NCBI RefSeq assembly: GCF_002087085.1 | Contig: NZ_MWQY01000010.1 | Location: 1 to 64,000 of the forward strand | Reading direction: 5' to 3' | DNA from: Marispirochaeta aestuarii | GTDB taxonomy: Bacteria; Spirochaetota; Spirochaetia; JC444; Marispirochaetaceae | DNA length: 64,000 nucleotides | Shown here: one piece after another, positions 34,550 to 43,610 of the stretch | How the letters are laid out: each line of letters starts with the position of its first letter | How positions within the stretch are numbered: the stretch's first letter is position 1 | Program-made: the position numbers and the translations under genes | The notes under the pieces: model-generated | The model's database searches: none | Told to the model about the DNA's origin: nothing | The model's input: the letters and a program-made list of their open reading frames with translations, nothing else

Positions 34550-35977
34550 TTATTCAGCCGCGTATCTTCCCGCTACCTTGCCGGTAACCGCTGCATGGGT
34601 CAGGGAGTCACCTCCGCGGTATCCATAGGCGCGATAACCGCCGGTGGTTTCACCAGTAGCGTAGAGTCCGGGAATAACCGATCCATCCTCCTTGACCACC
34701 TGGCATTTCTCATCGATCTTAAGCCCTCCCGGCGTCATAATGGTGCCAGGTTTTACCTCGATAAAGTAGAACGGTGCCTTGGCGAGTTCCTTAACATAGA
34801 TATCCCTTCCAAACTCGTCCTCCTTTTCGCCTCGAATAACCTGATTAAAACGGTCAATCGTCCCGGTCAGGTTTTCCACCGGTACTCCCATCTTATCCGC
34901 CAGCTCTTCGATACTTGCCGCTTCTATTACCATCCCCATATCGATATACTCCGGGACCTTGTACACACTCTCCTTGACCTGACTGTCAAAAACCTCGTAG
35001 TAGGAAGGCTCACCCTTTTCAATCAGGACCATCGATACCTCGGTGTAGGGCTTTGTTTCATTGGTGAAGCGTTCCCCCTGAGAATCGACAATGATCGCGC
35101 CCTTGGAAAGTACCAGGGACGTAATAAGGAGCTTTTTGTTCACCTCGACGGTGGGGGTTAACCAGGGAACATCCAGATCGATAGTCGCAGCACCCAGTTT
35201 AAGGGCTTCGGCGTGCATTTCTCCCGTGGTTCCGGGACTCCCGGCGTAGATTACACCTTCAGCTTCGGGGGTGTATTCAGCAAGACGATCCGGATCAGCG
35301 CCGAATCCGCCGGCAGCCAATACCACGCTCTTTGCAGAAAAGTTGTGTTCCCTGCCGTCCGCATCAAGGGCCCTCACACCCTTTACCTGTCCGCTCTCGT
35401 CTGAAAGCAGTTCTGCAGCGGGAGTTTCAAACATTATCTCCACCCCCAGTTCCCTGGCGGATTCAACCAGAGCCGTAATCATGGCGGAGCTGCTGGGTGT
35501 AACCTGGTGTGCCCGGGCAAAGGCACTTCCCATAACAGGGGTTACCTTGTCGTCAAATACAACGCCGTGGTTTACCAGCCAGTCAAAAACCTCTCCACCC
35601 TTATCCGCCATCATGCGGGTCTGCATGGGGTCCCTTTTATCTCCGCTGACCCTCATGGCTTCTTCGTAAAATGCATCCGGGGTATCTTCGATGCCCAGCT
35701 CCTTCTGAAGAGAGGTGGCTCCCAAGTAAAATATACCCGTGGAAAGTACTGTATTCCCCCCGGGAAATGCCAGTTTTTCCAGCAGCAGCACCTCTGCCCC
35801 GTTTTCTGCAGCCGAGATGGAACTTGTTAAGCCCGCGAGGCCGGCGCCTACCACAATTACATCGTACTCGCTGCCGCCGGAGACCTCAGCTTCTGTACCC
35901 TTCTGACAACTCATCAGGGCAAAGGGGATAATAACCATTACAAATAGAAGAATTCGCTTGAACAACATGTTTTGCAT
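34550..35977 (-). CDS. Lipoprotein FAD-dependent reductase, fumarate reductase/flavocytochrome c type
   Basis: AGAGGAG ahead of ATG 35977 sets a 475-residue product. The N-terminus MQNMLFKRILLFVMVIIPFA is followed by LMSC, a Sec-type lipobox, so the enzyme should sit outside the cytoplasmic membrane. The FAD-binding start is DVIVVGAGLAGLTSSISAAE; the C-terminal motifs PGTIMTPGGLKID and GLYATGETTGGYRAYGYRGG are typical of periplasmic fumarate/urocanate-type reductases. No heme (CxxCH) or FMN-binding domain is present, so an electron donor must be separate. The substrate is unknown. Confidence 0.85.
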   Translation of the reverse strand: MQNMLFKRILLFVMVIIPFALMSCQKGTEAEVSGGSEYDVIVVGAGLAGLTSSISAAENGAEVLLLEKLAFPGGNTVLSTGIFYLGATSLQKELGIEDTPDAFYEEAMRVSGDKRDPMQTRMMADKGGEVFDWLVNHGVVFDDKVTPVMGSAFARAHQVTPSSSAMITALVESARELGVEIMFETPAAELLSDESGQVKGVRALDADGREHNFSAKSVVLAAGGFGADPDRLAEYTPEAEGVIYAGSPGTTGEMHAEALKLGAATIDLDVPWLTPTVEVNKKLLITSLVLSKGAIIVDSQGERFTNETKPYTEVSMVLIEKGEPSYYEVFDSQVKESVYKVPEYIDMGMVIEAASIEELADKMGVPVENLTGTIDRFNQVIRGEKEDEFGRDIYVKELAKAPFYFIEVKPGTIMTPGGLKIDEKCQVVKEDGSVIPGLYATGETTGGYRAYGYRGGDSLTHAAVTGKVAGRYAAE

Positions 35978-36044
35978 ATGAGGCTCCTCTGTCGAGTCAA
36001 AGAAAATATCAAATAGATAATTTCTTTTCGTTATATTCGTATCC

Positions 36045-36073
36045 AATGTAATTGACCTAATAACTATAGTCAA
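36045..36073 (-). promoter_or_regulatory. Putative promoter for the lipoprotein flavoenzyme
   Basis: TTGACT (36073-36068), a 17-base spacer and TACATT (36050-36045) on the minus strand lead to ATG 35977. A TTGAC/GTCAA inverted pair spans the -35 and spacer and could bind a regulator. Confidence 0.45.
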
Positions 36074-36128
36074 GTAATTGGATCAATTTACAGGACAATC
36101 TTCCACGTATCCTCCGGGCATCACGCGG

Positions 36129-36156
36129 TTGACGAGGACATGCGCCAGCGTATATA
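36129..36156 (+). promoter_or_regulatory. Putative promoter for the PPi-phosphofructokinase gene
   Basis: TTGACG (36129-36134), a 16-base spacer and TATATA (36151-36156) precede an untranslated leader of about 100 bases. The leader contains a small hairpin (TGTCAG at 36200-36205 with CTGACA at 36216-36221) before AAGGAG and ATG 36261. Confidence 0.5.
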
Positions 36157-36260
36157 AAAATACAATACCGGGGACCTCCAGAGCCGAGAAAAGGACCGTT
36201 GTCAGAGGATCCCTGCTGACAGTGCATTAAATCCATATTTATGCGAAACAAGGAGCTTAT

Positions 36261-37916
36261 ATGAACATTTCACCCCTGCAGGAAGCCCGTTACAAGTACG
36301 AGCCCAAATTGCCGGAAATTCTGAAAAACGCGGTTGATGCGATCAAGGTCAGCCTCGGTGACCCGACTCAGTCAGTAGCAGATCAGGAGGAACTCAAACA
36401 GCTCTTCCCCAATACCTACGGCATGCCGGTGGCAGGCTTCACGAAGGGGGAGAATCCCGGAGCCGGAAAAGCGATCAATGTGGGAGTCATTCTATCCGGA
36501 GGACAGGCTCCGGGGGGACACAATGTCATCGCCGGCCTGTATGACGGTCTCAAGAAGGGCAATAAAAACAGCAAGCTTATCGGTTTTCTCGGCGGTCCTT
36601 CGGGGCTCACCAGCGACGAGGCCCTTGAGTTCAGCGATGAATATATGGACCGGTACCGGAATACCGGAGGTTTTGATATTATCGGTTCCGGTCGGACCAA
36701 GCTCGAAACCGAGGAACAGTTCGATACCTGTATAGAGGTGTGCAAAAAACGGAATATCAGCGCCCTTGTCATTATAGGCGGAGACGATTCCAACACCAAC
36801 GCGGCGGTCCTGGCGGAGTATTTTCAGCAGAAGAAAGCCTCCATTCAGGTAATCGGGGTTCCCAAGACCATCGACGGCGACCTGAAGAACGAACATATCG
36901 AGACCTCCTTCGGCTTCGACACCGCAACCAAGACCTACTCAGAACTGATCGGAAACATCGAGCGGGACGCCAACTCCGCAAAAAAATACTGGCATTTCAT
37001 CAAACTGATGGGAAGAAGCGCCTCCCACATCGCCCTGGAGTGCGCCCTTCAGACCCGTCCCAATGTGGCGATCATCTCCGAAGAGGTGGAAGAGAAAAAA
37101 CAGACCCTGGATCAGGTGGTGGGAAACATTATCGACACCATTGTAACGAGGGCGGAAAAGGGAGAGAACTTCGGGGTCGTCCTGGTTCCTGAAGGGCTTA
37201 TCGAGTTTATCCCGGAAATGAAGACCCTTATCGGAGAGCTGAACGATCTTCTCGCGGAACACCAGGCCTATTACGCTACCCTGAACACCTTTGAAGACCA
37301 GTCGGAATGGATCAACAAGAACCTCTCCAGGGAGTCCTCCTACGTGTTCTCTTCCCTGCCGAACAATATTCAGCGACAGCTCCTGATGGACCGGGATCCC
37401 CACGGAAACGTCCAGGTCTCCCGGATTGAAACCGAGAAACTGCTGATCGAAATAATCGAGGACAGGCTCCGGGAGATGAAGACCGAGGGCAGGTACTCCG
37501 GGAAGTTCTCCCATCAGCACCACTTCTTCGGCTACGAAGGACGCTGTGCCTTTCCCTCGAACTTTGACGCCGACTACTGCTACTCCCTGGGCTTCAACGC
37601 CTTTGTTCTTATTGCCAACGGACTGACCGGGTATATGTCGTCGGTGAAAAACCTGTCGAAGCCCGCCAGCGAGTGGATCGCCGGGGGAATTCCGGTGACC
37701 ATGATGATGAACCTGGAGCAGCGTCACGGCAAAAAGAAACCCGTTATCCGCAAGGCCCTGGTGGAGCTCGACGGAAAACCCTTCAAGGCCTTCGCTGCAG
37801 AGAGGGAAACCTGGGCGGTGGAGACAAGCTTTGCATATCCCGGGGCAATCCAGTACTACGGTCCCGACGAGGTATGCAATCAGCCCACCATGACCTTGAA
37901 GATCGAACACAAATAG
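36261..37916 (+). CDS. pfp: Diphosphate--fructose-6-phosphate 1-phosphotransferase (PPi-PFK), long form
   Basis: The enzyme phosphorylates fructose-6-phosphate with pyrophosphate, reversibly, at the control point of glycolysis. The 551-residue length fits the long plant-beta/spirochaete clade. GGDDSNTN (173-180) has the second Asp that excludes ATP, and PKTIDGDL (201-208) with its Lys is the other PPi marker; [11 protein letters not shown] supplies the sugar-binding Arg. It has a promoter-like signal and a clean terminator, so it is monocistronic. It saves ATP in a fermentative organism. Confidence 0.95.
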   Translation: MNISPLQEARYKYEPKLPEILKNAVDAIKVSLGDPTQSVADQEELKQLFPNTYGMPVAGFTKGENPGAGKAINVGVILSGGQAPGGHNVIAGLYDGLKKGNKNSKLIGFLGGPSGLTSDEALEFSDEYMDRYRNTGGFDIIGSGRTKLETEEQFDTCIEVCKKRNISALVIIGGDDSNTNAAVLAEYFQQKKASIQVIGVPKTIDGDLKNEHIETSFGFDTATKTYSELIGNIERDANSAKKYWHFIKLMGRSASHIALECALQTRPNVAIISEEVEEKKQTLDQVVGNIIDTIVTRAEKGENFGVVLVPEGLIEFIPEMKTLIGELNDLLAEHQAYYATLNTFEDQSEWINKNLSRESSYVFSSLPNNIQRQLLMDRDPHGNVQVSRIETEKLLIEIIEDRLREMKTEGRYSGKFSHQHHFFGYEGRCAFPSNFDADYCYSLGFNAFVLIANGLTGYMSSVKNLSKPASEWIAGGIPVTMMMNLEQRHGKKKPVIRKALVELDGKPFKAFAAERETWAVETSFAYPGAIQYYGPDEVCNQPTMTLKIEHK

Positions 37917-37939
37917 CAGATATTTTTCTGAACAAACCT

Positions 37940-37971
37940 GCCGGCCTCCGTGGAAGGGGCCGGCTTTTTTT
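37940..37971 (+). terminator. Rho-independent terminator of pfp
   Basis: GCCGGCC (37940-37946) pairs exactly with GGCCGGC (37958-37964) around an 11-base loop and is followed by seven T. Confidence 0.9.
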
Positions 37972-38012
37972 CAGCTTTTCAAGGGCGGCTCTAAAACCCT
38001 TTTAGAACTGCC

Positions 38013-38933
38013 TTAAGCAATTACCCCTGGCTTTATGAATCCGGCGTTGGCGGCTGCACAGTCCCTTGCCGTCTCCAGGGCCCGGGCAAAGCCCTCATCC
38101 TTCGCCAGGCTGTGGGACAATCCGGCGGTAAAAGCGTCGCCGCAGCCTATGGTGTTCACCGGCGTAATCTGACGGGCCGGCTGTCGGATCAGTTCCTTTC
38201 CGTCCCAGCCCAGGGCTCCGCGGGCACCAAGGGTCAGCACCGTGAGGGATCCGTATTCGCGGTGGATCCGTTTCATCTCTTCTACGGCATACTCAAGGAC
38301 CTTGTCATCCTCTTCGTGCTCCTCCACCGCGAGCTCCGGGAGGAAGGTCGCACAGAACTCGCTGAGGTTCGGCTTTATCAGGCCAGGACCGAAGGGCAGA
38401 CAGGCACGAAGGTCGGCGCCTTTTATATCCAGCACACTGTACACTCCGAGGGCGGAAGCCTTTTTCACCATCCAGGGATAGAGATCACCGCTGTAGCCGG
38501 GTGCTTTGGTTCCCGAGATAATCAGGAAATCGCAGTCCATAATACGCTTCGCAAACTCCTCCCGCACCATACTGTCCGTATCCGGGCCCACGGGCCCTGC
38601 ATCTGCTATAAGCTCGGTGGTACTGCCCTTTTCCCTGCTTAAAAGGGTTACGCAGGTGCGAATCTGGGAAGCGGATTCCACGGCCGCCAGAATAAGACCG
38701 TCCTCACGGCACATGGCCAGGAACCTCTCCCGGTCCTCTCCTCCGGCGTGGGTAAGATGGACAACCTCGTCCTCCAGCTGGGTCAGGACCCGGGCGACAT
38801 TGACGCCTTTTCCGGAGGCATGAAGAAAATGAGTATGCGTCCGGTTGACCCGGTTTTCCTTCCAGGACTCGAAGAGCAGGGTCCGCTGCATTACAGGATT
38901 CAGACTTACCGCAAGAAAGCGTTTATGCGGCAT
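38013..38933 (-). CDS. PfkB-family sugar-phosphate kinase (1-phosphofructokinase/tagatose-6-phosphate kinase group)
   Basis: This 306-residue ribokinase-fold enzyme begins AVSLNPVMQRTLLF and has the LacC/FruK motif ASGKGVNVARVL (about 39-50). It has the C-terminal anion-hole/catalytic motif NTIGCGDAFTAGL, in which GCGD replaces the usual GAGD. These place it with FruK/LacC rather than ribokinase. It follows the iron-type alcohol dehydrogenase gene with no gap (stop 38934, start 38933), so the pair is one operon. The substrate cannot be fixed; no PTS gene is nearby. Confidence 0.85.
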   Translation of the reverse strand: MPHKRFLAVSLNPVMQRTLLFESWKENRVNRTHTHFLHASGKGVNVARVLTQLEDEVVHLTHAGGEDRERFLAMCREDGLILAAVESASQIRTCVTLLSREKGSTTELIADAGPVGPDTDSMVREEFAKRIMDCDFLIISGTKAPGYSGDLYPWMVKKASALGVYSVLDIKGADLRACLPFGPGLIKPNLSEFCATFLPELAVEEHEEDDKVLEYAVEEMKRIHREYGSLTVLTLGARGALGWDGKELIRQPARQITPVNTIGCGDAFTAGLSHSLAKDEGFARALETARDCAAANAGFIKPGVIA

Positions 38934-40082
38934 CTAAAGACGCTCCAGAAATATTTCCGCCACCTCTTTTTCACTGAACAGGACGGGGCTCTCCTTCATG
39001 CCGGTCGCCCCTGCCAGTTCGACAAGTTCATCCGCCGTAAACCCGTACTCTCCGAAGCCCGGCAGCCCGGAATCCTCCAGCCAGCCGTCCAGGAGCTCTG
39101 CCAGATCATCAACCTCGCTGTTCAGAGCCTCGGCGGCTTTTTCAAGCTTCCGTATCAGCAGGCGCTGCTCCTGCGCCCTTGCCCGCATCAGGATACGCCT
39201 GACGGTGCCGGGAAGCAGCAGCCCGCAGACCAGACCGTGGGGAATCTCCCGGGCCGCACCAATCGGGCTCGCGGCGCCGTGAATCATTCCAAGCCCGGCA
39301 TTGGCCAGCACCACTCCGGAAAGATAGGCCGCATAGCCCATCTTTCCCCGGGCACTGACATTTCCCGGATTCTGCAGCAGGGCAGGAAACGCCCGCCCGG
39401 CAGCCACCAGCCCCGAGACCGCCAGGGCATCGGTAAAAGAGCTTGACCCGGTGGACATAAGGGCTTCCATGAGCTGGGTAATCGCATCCAGTCCTGCCGC
39501 GGCGCTGACTCCCAGGGGAGCATCGACTGCCAGAAGAGGATCTATAAGCGCCAGCTTCGGTACAAAGTTGTCGTGCCGCAGGGACTTTTTGAAACCGCCG
39601 ATTTCGCTCAGGACGGCGTTCTTTGTGGCTTCCGAGCCGGTTCCGGCGGTTGTCGGGACAGCATATACAGGGAGACTGGCTCCGGAGGGGACCGTACTGC
39701 CTACGCCTTCCAGAAAATCCTTGACGCTCCGCTTTCCGGCGGCACCGGGTTCCGCCAGCATTGCGGCCACAGCCTTTGCGGCATCGATAACACTGCCGCC
39801 TCCCAGTGCGATAATCAGGCCGGGTTTGTTTTCAGACCAGGTGTTGACTATATCATCAACAATACGCGGAGAAGGCTCTCCGGAGACAGGCACTTCAACG
39901 AACTCGATGTCCCGGGAACTCAGCTCGCGGCACAGCCTGTCGCCCCAACGGGACCAGACCGCCCGGCCATGCACAATTCCGATCCGTCTGACGGATGATT
40001 CGGCTACCAGATCGGGAAGTTTTTCAAAAGCCCCCTCTTCTATCAGCAGCCGGGGCAGGGCCGCAACTTTTAGCGTTTTCAT
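38934..40082 (-). CDS. Iron-containing (group III) alcohol dehydrogenase with an altered metal site
   Basis: The 382-residue protein has GGGSVIDAAKAVA (NAD pyrophosphate loop, about 94-106) and PTTAGTGSEATKNAVLS, then the metal region. The usual ligands are Asp, His, His, His; here D199, H268 (MIHGAASP) and H282 (PHGLVCG) are present, but the second ligand is Q203 in GLDAITQLMEA. That change occurs in part of the family and may mean a different metal or weaker binding. It is co-transcribed with the PfkB kinase, suggesting joint action on a sugar or polyol phosphate, which is inference. Confidence 0.88.
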   Translation of the reverse strand: MKTLKVAALPRLLIEEGAFEKLPDLVAESSVRRIGIVHGRAVWSRWGDRLCRELSSRDIEFVEVPVSGEPSPRIVDDIVNTWSENKPGLIIALGGGSVIDAAKAVAAMLAEPGAAGKRSVKDFLEGVGSTVPSGASLPVYAVPTTAGTGSEATKNAVLSEIGGFKKSLRHDNFVPKLALIDPLLAVDAPLGVSAAAGLDAITQLMEALMSTGSSSFTDALAVSGLVAAGRAFPALLQNPGNVSARGKMGYAAYLSGVVLANAGLGMIHGAASPIGAAREIPHGLVCGLLLPGTVRRILMRARAQEQRLLIRKLEKAAEALNSEVDDLAELLDGWLEDSGLPGFGEYGFTADELVELAGATGMKESPVLFSEKEVAEIFLERL

Positions 40083-40193
40083 AGGTACCAGTATAGGGTA
40101 AGCCGGCGGAGAGTGTCAAAAGAGGAAGCGAAGGGAAAAACCCTGGCCGTGTATCCCCTCTTTAGGCCAAGACATGCTACAATACCTTCGGTT

Positions 40194-40691
40194 ATGGAAA
40201 AACAGGAAAACTATAGGCGTCCAAGCTGGGACGAGTATTTCATGGAAGTGTGTGATGCCATTGCCAAGCGGGCAACCTGCGACCGGGGACGCTCCGGCTG
40301 TGTTATCGCCAGGGACCGCCAGCTCCTGGTAACAGGCTACGTGGGATCACCGGTTGGGTTTCCCCACTGCGACGAGGTGGGACACCAGATAAAGAAACTG
40401 GTACACGAGGACGGCAGCGTAAGCCAGCACTGCATGAGGACCGTCCACGCGGAGCAGAACGCCATCTGTCAGGCTGCCCGACGGGGTGTGGCCCTCGACG
40501 GAGCTACCCTCTACTGCACCATGACCCCCTGCCGCACCTGCGCCATGCTGATTATCAACTGCGGGATCAGGCGGGTGGTCTGCAAGCGGAAATATCATGC
40601 GGGGGCAGAGTCGGAAGAATTTTTTCGCCGTGCCGGAATTCAGCTGGATTATTTCAGCGAGGATACCGAGAGCTACGACAGGCAGAGCTGA
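40194..40691 (+). CDS. Deoxycytidylate (dCMP) deaminase family protein
   Basis: The enzyme makes dUMP from dCMP for thymidylate synthesis. From ATG 40194 the product has 165 residues: PSWDEYFMEVCDAIAKRATC at the start, the zinc/proton relay TVHAEQN (H85, E87) and PCRTC (C113, C116), all standard. The TGYVGSPVGFPHCDEVG segment is typical of dCMP deaminases and ComEB. The start is chosen by family alignment because no ribosome site is visible; TACAAT at 40178-40183 may be a -10, which would leave a very short leader. Confidence 0.9.
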   Translation: MEKQENYRRPSWDEYFMEVCDAIAKRATCDRGRSGCVIARDRQLLVTGYVGSPVGFPHCDEVGHQIKKLVHEDGSVSQHCMRTVHAEQNAICQAARRGVALDGATLYCTMTPCRTCAMLIINCGIRRVVCKRKYHAGAESEEFFRRAGIQLDYFSEDTESYDRQS

Positions 40692-40707
40692 TCGCCAGCT
40701 TTCCTCT

Positions 40708-41025
40708 CTATTCCGGCAGGGTGTAGCGCCTCTTTTCAGGCTCCTCATGGGGCCTGTAATAGACTGCCACGTTTCCGATGATACGGACAAGCCGGGCATC
40801 GACGCCCCGGGCCAGTTCCGCGGCAATCGTTTTACGGTCCTCCTTGTAGTCAACAAAACGCAGCTTTACAAGCTCATGAGCCCGTAAAGCCTCCTCCAGG
40901 GCCTTTATCAGCTGAGGGGTTGCCCCCTCTTTTCCCAGCATCACCACCGGTTTAATAAGACTTGCCTTGGCGCTCAAGAATTTACGCGCCCCACTGTTCA
41001 GTTCCTCAGCCATTGTATTATTCAT
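40708..41025 (-). CDS. YhbY-type (CRS1-YhbY/CRM) RNA-binding protein
   Basis: This small basic protein of about 105 residues carries one CRM domain: FLSAKASLIKPVVMLGKEGA then LIKALEEALRAHELVKLRF and ARLVRIIGNVAVYYRP. The GxxG loop of the family is here a GKEG turn. YhbY proteins bind pre-50S ribosomes. The start may be ATG 41025 or ATG 41013; the former overlaps the end of the transglutaminase-like gene by eight bases, so coupling is likely. Confidence 0.88.
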   Translation of the reverse strand: MNNTMAEELNSGARKFLSAKASLIKPVVMLGKEGATPQLIKALEEALRAHELVKLRFVDYKEDRKTIAAELARGVDARLVRIIGNVAVYYRPHEEPEKRRYTLPE

Positions 41026-42187
41026 TCCTGTCTGTCAGATTATTCGGAAACACGATGGGCGTCCATCCCGCCGGGTCTGCCATATCTGCGGCAATGAGTC
41101 CCAGGTCGACCTGGTCCGTAAGCTCCGCAACAACATAAGCTTTGCCTGCATGGGTGTAGCGCGCACCCCCTCCGCTTACATCCACCGCCCCCAGGGCGTG
41201 GGCGTACTTCTCGGAGACCAGGAGAATAGCGTCTATATCGAAGGAATGCAAGAGGATTACGTACAAGAGTCCCAGGGAGTCACAGTCTCCGGAAGAGCTC
41301 ACCACGGCCTGGACGGGATCGACAAAATCGCTGAAGGTACCTGAGCGTCGATAGGTAAAGCTCTGCAGCCAGACAAGGAGTTCCTCCGCTATTTCCCGGG
41401 CTTCCCTGGCCGAGGGATTCCGGGGAAAAATCTCATGCAGCGCGAGGGTCAGGGGCTCAAGGCCGGCGACGGAATCCCGGTAGAGGACACGAAAAAAACG
41501 TTCCCAGGCGGCTACACTTCCCGCGGCCCCCAGAATACGGGCCTCCCTTTCGGTCACGTAGGAAGCGGTCTCTACCTCTCCCTGATCGAGGCGGACAGTT
41601 TTTCTTGTTCCTGCGACAGCTATTTCCACAGAGCTTCTGCGGCCGCCGGAAAAGAGCCGGTCAAAGGAGGCGACGGGTCCCGGAAGTCTGTCAGTCAGCG
41701 CAAGGGGAGAATAGGAATCCATGGCGGAGAGGATCAGATCGTTATACGCGCCAAGCTGCTCACTGTCGCTGAAGCCGAGAAGAACGACCGGGTCCAGTCC
41801 GGAGGATGGATCTGTAAATGCGAAAAGATAGCCGGAAAAGGAAAAGCCCCCGGTGCGGAAATCGACGGTTCCAAAATAGGCCTCCCCTGAGGCGTAGGAG
41901 AAACGAGTTCCTTCACCCTCCGCTCCCAGTCTGCCTTCCGTCTCCGAAACCAGGGCATCCAGTCCGGAAAATCCGGGAAAGCGTTTGATCTGCAGGTAGG
42001 CGCCCTCACCGCTGAAGGCGAAAGTCAGTTTCTCAGACTCCTGTCCGAGGATCCCCCAGCCTTCGGGGGGATCGATGAAACTCCCGAAGGGTCCCAGGGC
42101 AATCTGTTCAGCCGGCAGGACAGCCGGCAGCAGTACGAGAATCAGTACGACCAGAAAAGAACGCCGCATTACAGTAGATCCAGCCAC
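41018..42187 (-). CDS. Exported protein with a transglutaminase-like C-terminal domain
   Basis: This protein of about 389 residues begins at GTG 42187 (GAGGGG eight bases before) and has a signal peptide (MRRSFLVVLILVLLPAVLPA). Residues 30-270 show no family I know. The C-terminal part looks like a papain/transglutaminase fold: C302 in SSSGDCDSLGLLYVILL, H330 in EKYAHALGAVDV, and an acidic residue in YVVAELTD. This Cys-His-Asp order suggests a cysteine peptidase or amidase acting outside the cytoplasm. It lies four bases after the sugar-symporter gene. Function is unknown. Confidence 0.72.
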   Translation of the reverse strand: MAGSTVMRRSFLVVLILVLLPAVLPAEQIALGPFGSFIDPPEGWGILGQESEKLTFAFSGEGAYLQIKRFPGFSGLDALVSETEGRLGAEGEGTRFSYASGEAYFGTVDFRTGGFSFSGYLFAFTDPSSGLDPVVLLGFSDSEQLGAYNDLILSAMDSYSPLALTDRLPGPVASFDRLFSGGRRSSVEIAVAGTRKTVRLDQGEVETASYVTEREARILGAAGSVAAWERFFRVLYRDSVAGLEPLTLALHEIFPRNPSAREAREIAEELLVWLQSFTYRRSGTFSDFVDPVQAVVSSSGDCDSLGLLYVILLHSFDIDAILLVSEKYAHALGAVDVSGGGARYTHAGKAYVVAELTDQVDLGLIAADMADPAGWTPIVFPNNLTDRNE

Positions 42188-42190
42188 AGT

Positions 42191-43555
42191 TCAAGCCCCT
42201 CCTCTTCCGGCTTCCCGGGCCTCAATGGCGGAACGTATGGCGTTATACCGCTCCTCATTGATCGGGTAAAAGATCAGCACCAGGATGGAGAGCAGAAAAA
42301 CCACCGCCGGCAGCGGACCAAGAAGGAGCTTGATGGCCCCCAGGGAGGCGGCGTTCTGTACAATGTCCGCCTGAAAGCCCGCGATGCCCAGCATCCAGCC
42401 GATAATACCGTTCGCAAGGCCCTGTCCCGTCTTTGTCAGCAGGGTCCAGGTACCGTAAAAAGCCCCCTCCTTGCGGATCCCCGTATCAAGATAATCCTGG
42501 TCGATGGCGTCGGGCACCATGGCATAGGGGGTGGGAAAAACAAAGCCGTTGCCGATCCCCGCGACGGCAAAGATGAGCAGAGCTCCTCCGGTACCCACCC
42601 CTTCTCCGACAAAATAGAAGACAAAGAGGGCGACGGCGAAAATTCCCAGCCCTATGGCGTAGGTCGCTTTTTTGCCGATCCTTCTGGATATCAGTACGCT
42701 TACCGGAATCGAGGGAATTGAGACAATCAGAAGCAGTCCCAGGGCCAGGGTGGTAGCCCCTTCGTTATTGTACACATACTTGAAGTAATAGACCATGATT
42801 CCTGAGACGATGGTGATCGCCAGGATATGGAGTACGTAGGCAAAGGTTATAAGCAGATATGGTTTGCAGGCAAAAACCTTCAGATACGAGGCGACAATCC
42901 CCTCCCCTTTGGGAATCTCCCTGGTTCCGTGCTCAGGCTCCCGGACTGCAAGAAAGGTCACCAGGGCGCTCAAGGCCATTATGATTCCGAAGATGATTCC
43001 CACCGCGCTGAAGCCCTTCTCCACTGTATCGAAAGCGTCCCGCAAAGGAAGAACCGCCACTGCTCCGATCAGGGTCCCGAAGAGGGCGAAGACAAAACGG
43101 TAGCCGTTCAGGGAGCTCCTCTCCCGGTAATCCGTGGTCAGCTCCGGTGTGAGGGCCGCGTAAGGAACGATGACAACCGTGTAGGCGGTACCCAGAAGAC
43201 AATAGGCCAGCAGGGCCCACCAGAAGAGTGACATCTGACTCTCAAGAAAGGATGGTACGCTGAACATGAAGATCATCGCCAGGGCGAGAGGAACTGATCC
43301 GAATAGCAGATAGGGTCTGCGTCGTCCCCAGCGGCTGCGGGTTCGATCGCTCAGGACCCCCACCGCGGGATCGGTGACGGCGTCCCATATTCTCCCGATC
43401 ATGACCACCGTTCCCGCCAGGGCGGCGGAAAGGTGTACCGTATCGGTAAGGTAGTTCATAAGCCAGAAGGCAATAACGGTAAAGTAGAGGTTTCCCCCCA
43501 GATCGCAAACACCGAAACCAAGCTTGGTTCTCAAAGACAGCTTCTGTTCTTTCAT
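42191..43555 (-). CDS. GPH-family glycoside/pentoside/hexuronide:cation symporter (MFS)
   Basis: This 454-residue protein has twelve membrane segments. The opening LRTKLGFGVCDLGGNLYFTV, with DAVTDPAVGVLSDRTRSRWGRRRPYLL in two adjacent stretches, is the GPH signature (MelB-like; the first Asp pair binds the cation). PYAALTPELTTDYRERSSLN and the C-terminal FPTPYAMVPDAIDQDYLDTGIRKEG also fit. It takes up a sugar or glycoside with Na+ or H+. The specificity is unknown, and no glycosidase is adjacent. Confidence 0.9.
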   Translation of the reverse strand: MKEQKLSLRTKLGFGVCDLGGNLYFTVIAFWLMNYLTDTVHLSAALAGTVVMIGRIWDAVTDPAVGVLSDRTRSRWGRRRPYLLFGSVPLALAMIFMFSVPSFLESQMSLFWWALLAYCLLGTAYTVVIVPYAALTPELTTDYRERSSLNGYRFVFALFGTLIGAVAVLPLRDAFDTVEKGFSAVGIIFGIIMALSALVTFLAVREPEHGTREIPKGEGIVASYLKVFACKPYLLITFAYVLHILAITIVSGIMVYYFKYVYNNEGATTLALGLLLIVSIPSIPVSVLISRRIGKKATYAIGLGIFAVALFVFYFVGEGVGTGGALLIFAVAGIGNGFVFPTPYAMVPDAIDQDYLDTGIRKEGAFYGTWTLLTKTGQGLANGIIGWMLGIAGFQADIVQNAASLGAIKLLLGPLPAVVFLLSILVLIFYPINEERYNAIRSAIEAREAGRGGA

Positions 43556-43610
43556 ATACCTGTATCATATACCCCGCCGCTGGGGCTAACAAGCATGGAC
43601 GTCAGGAAAA

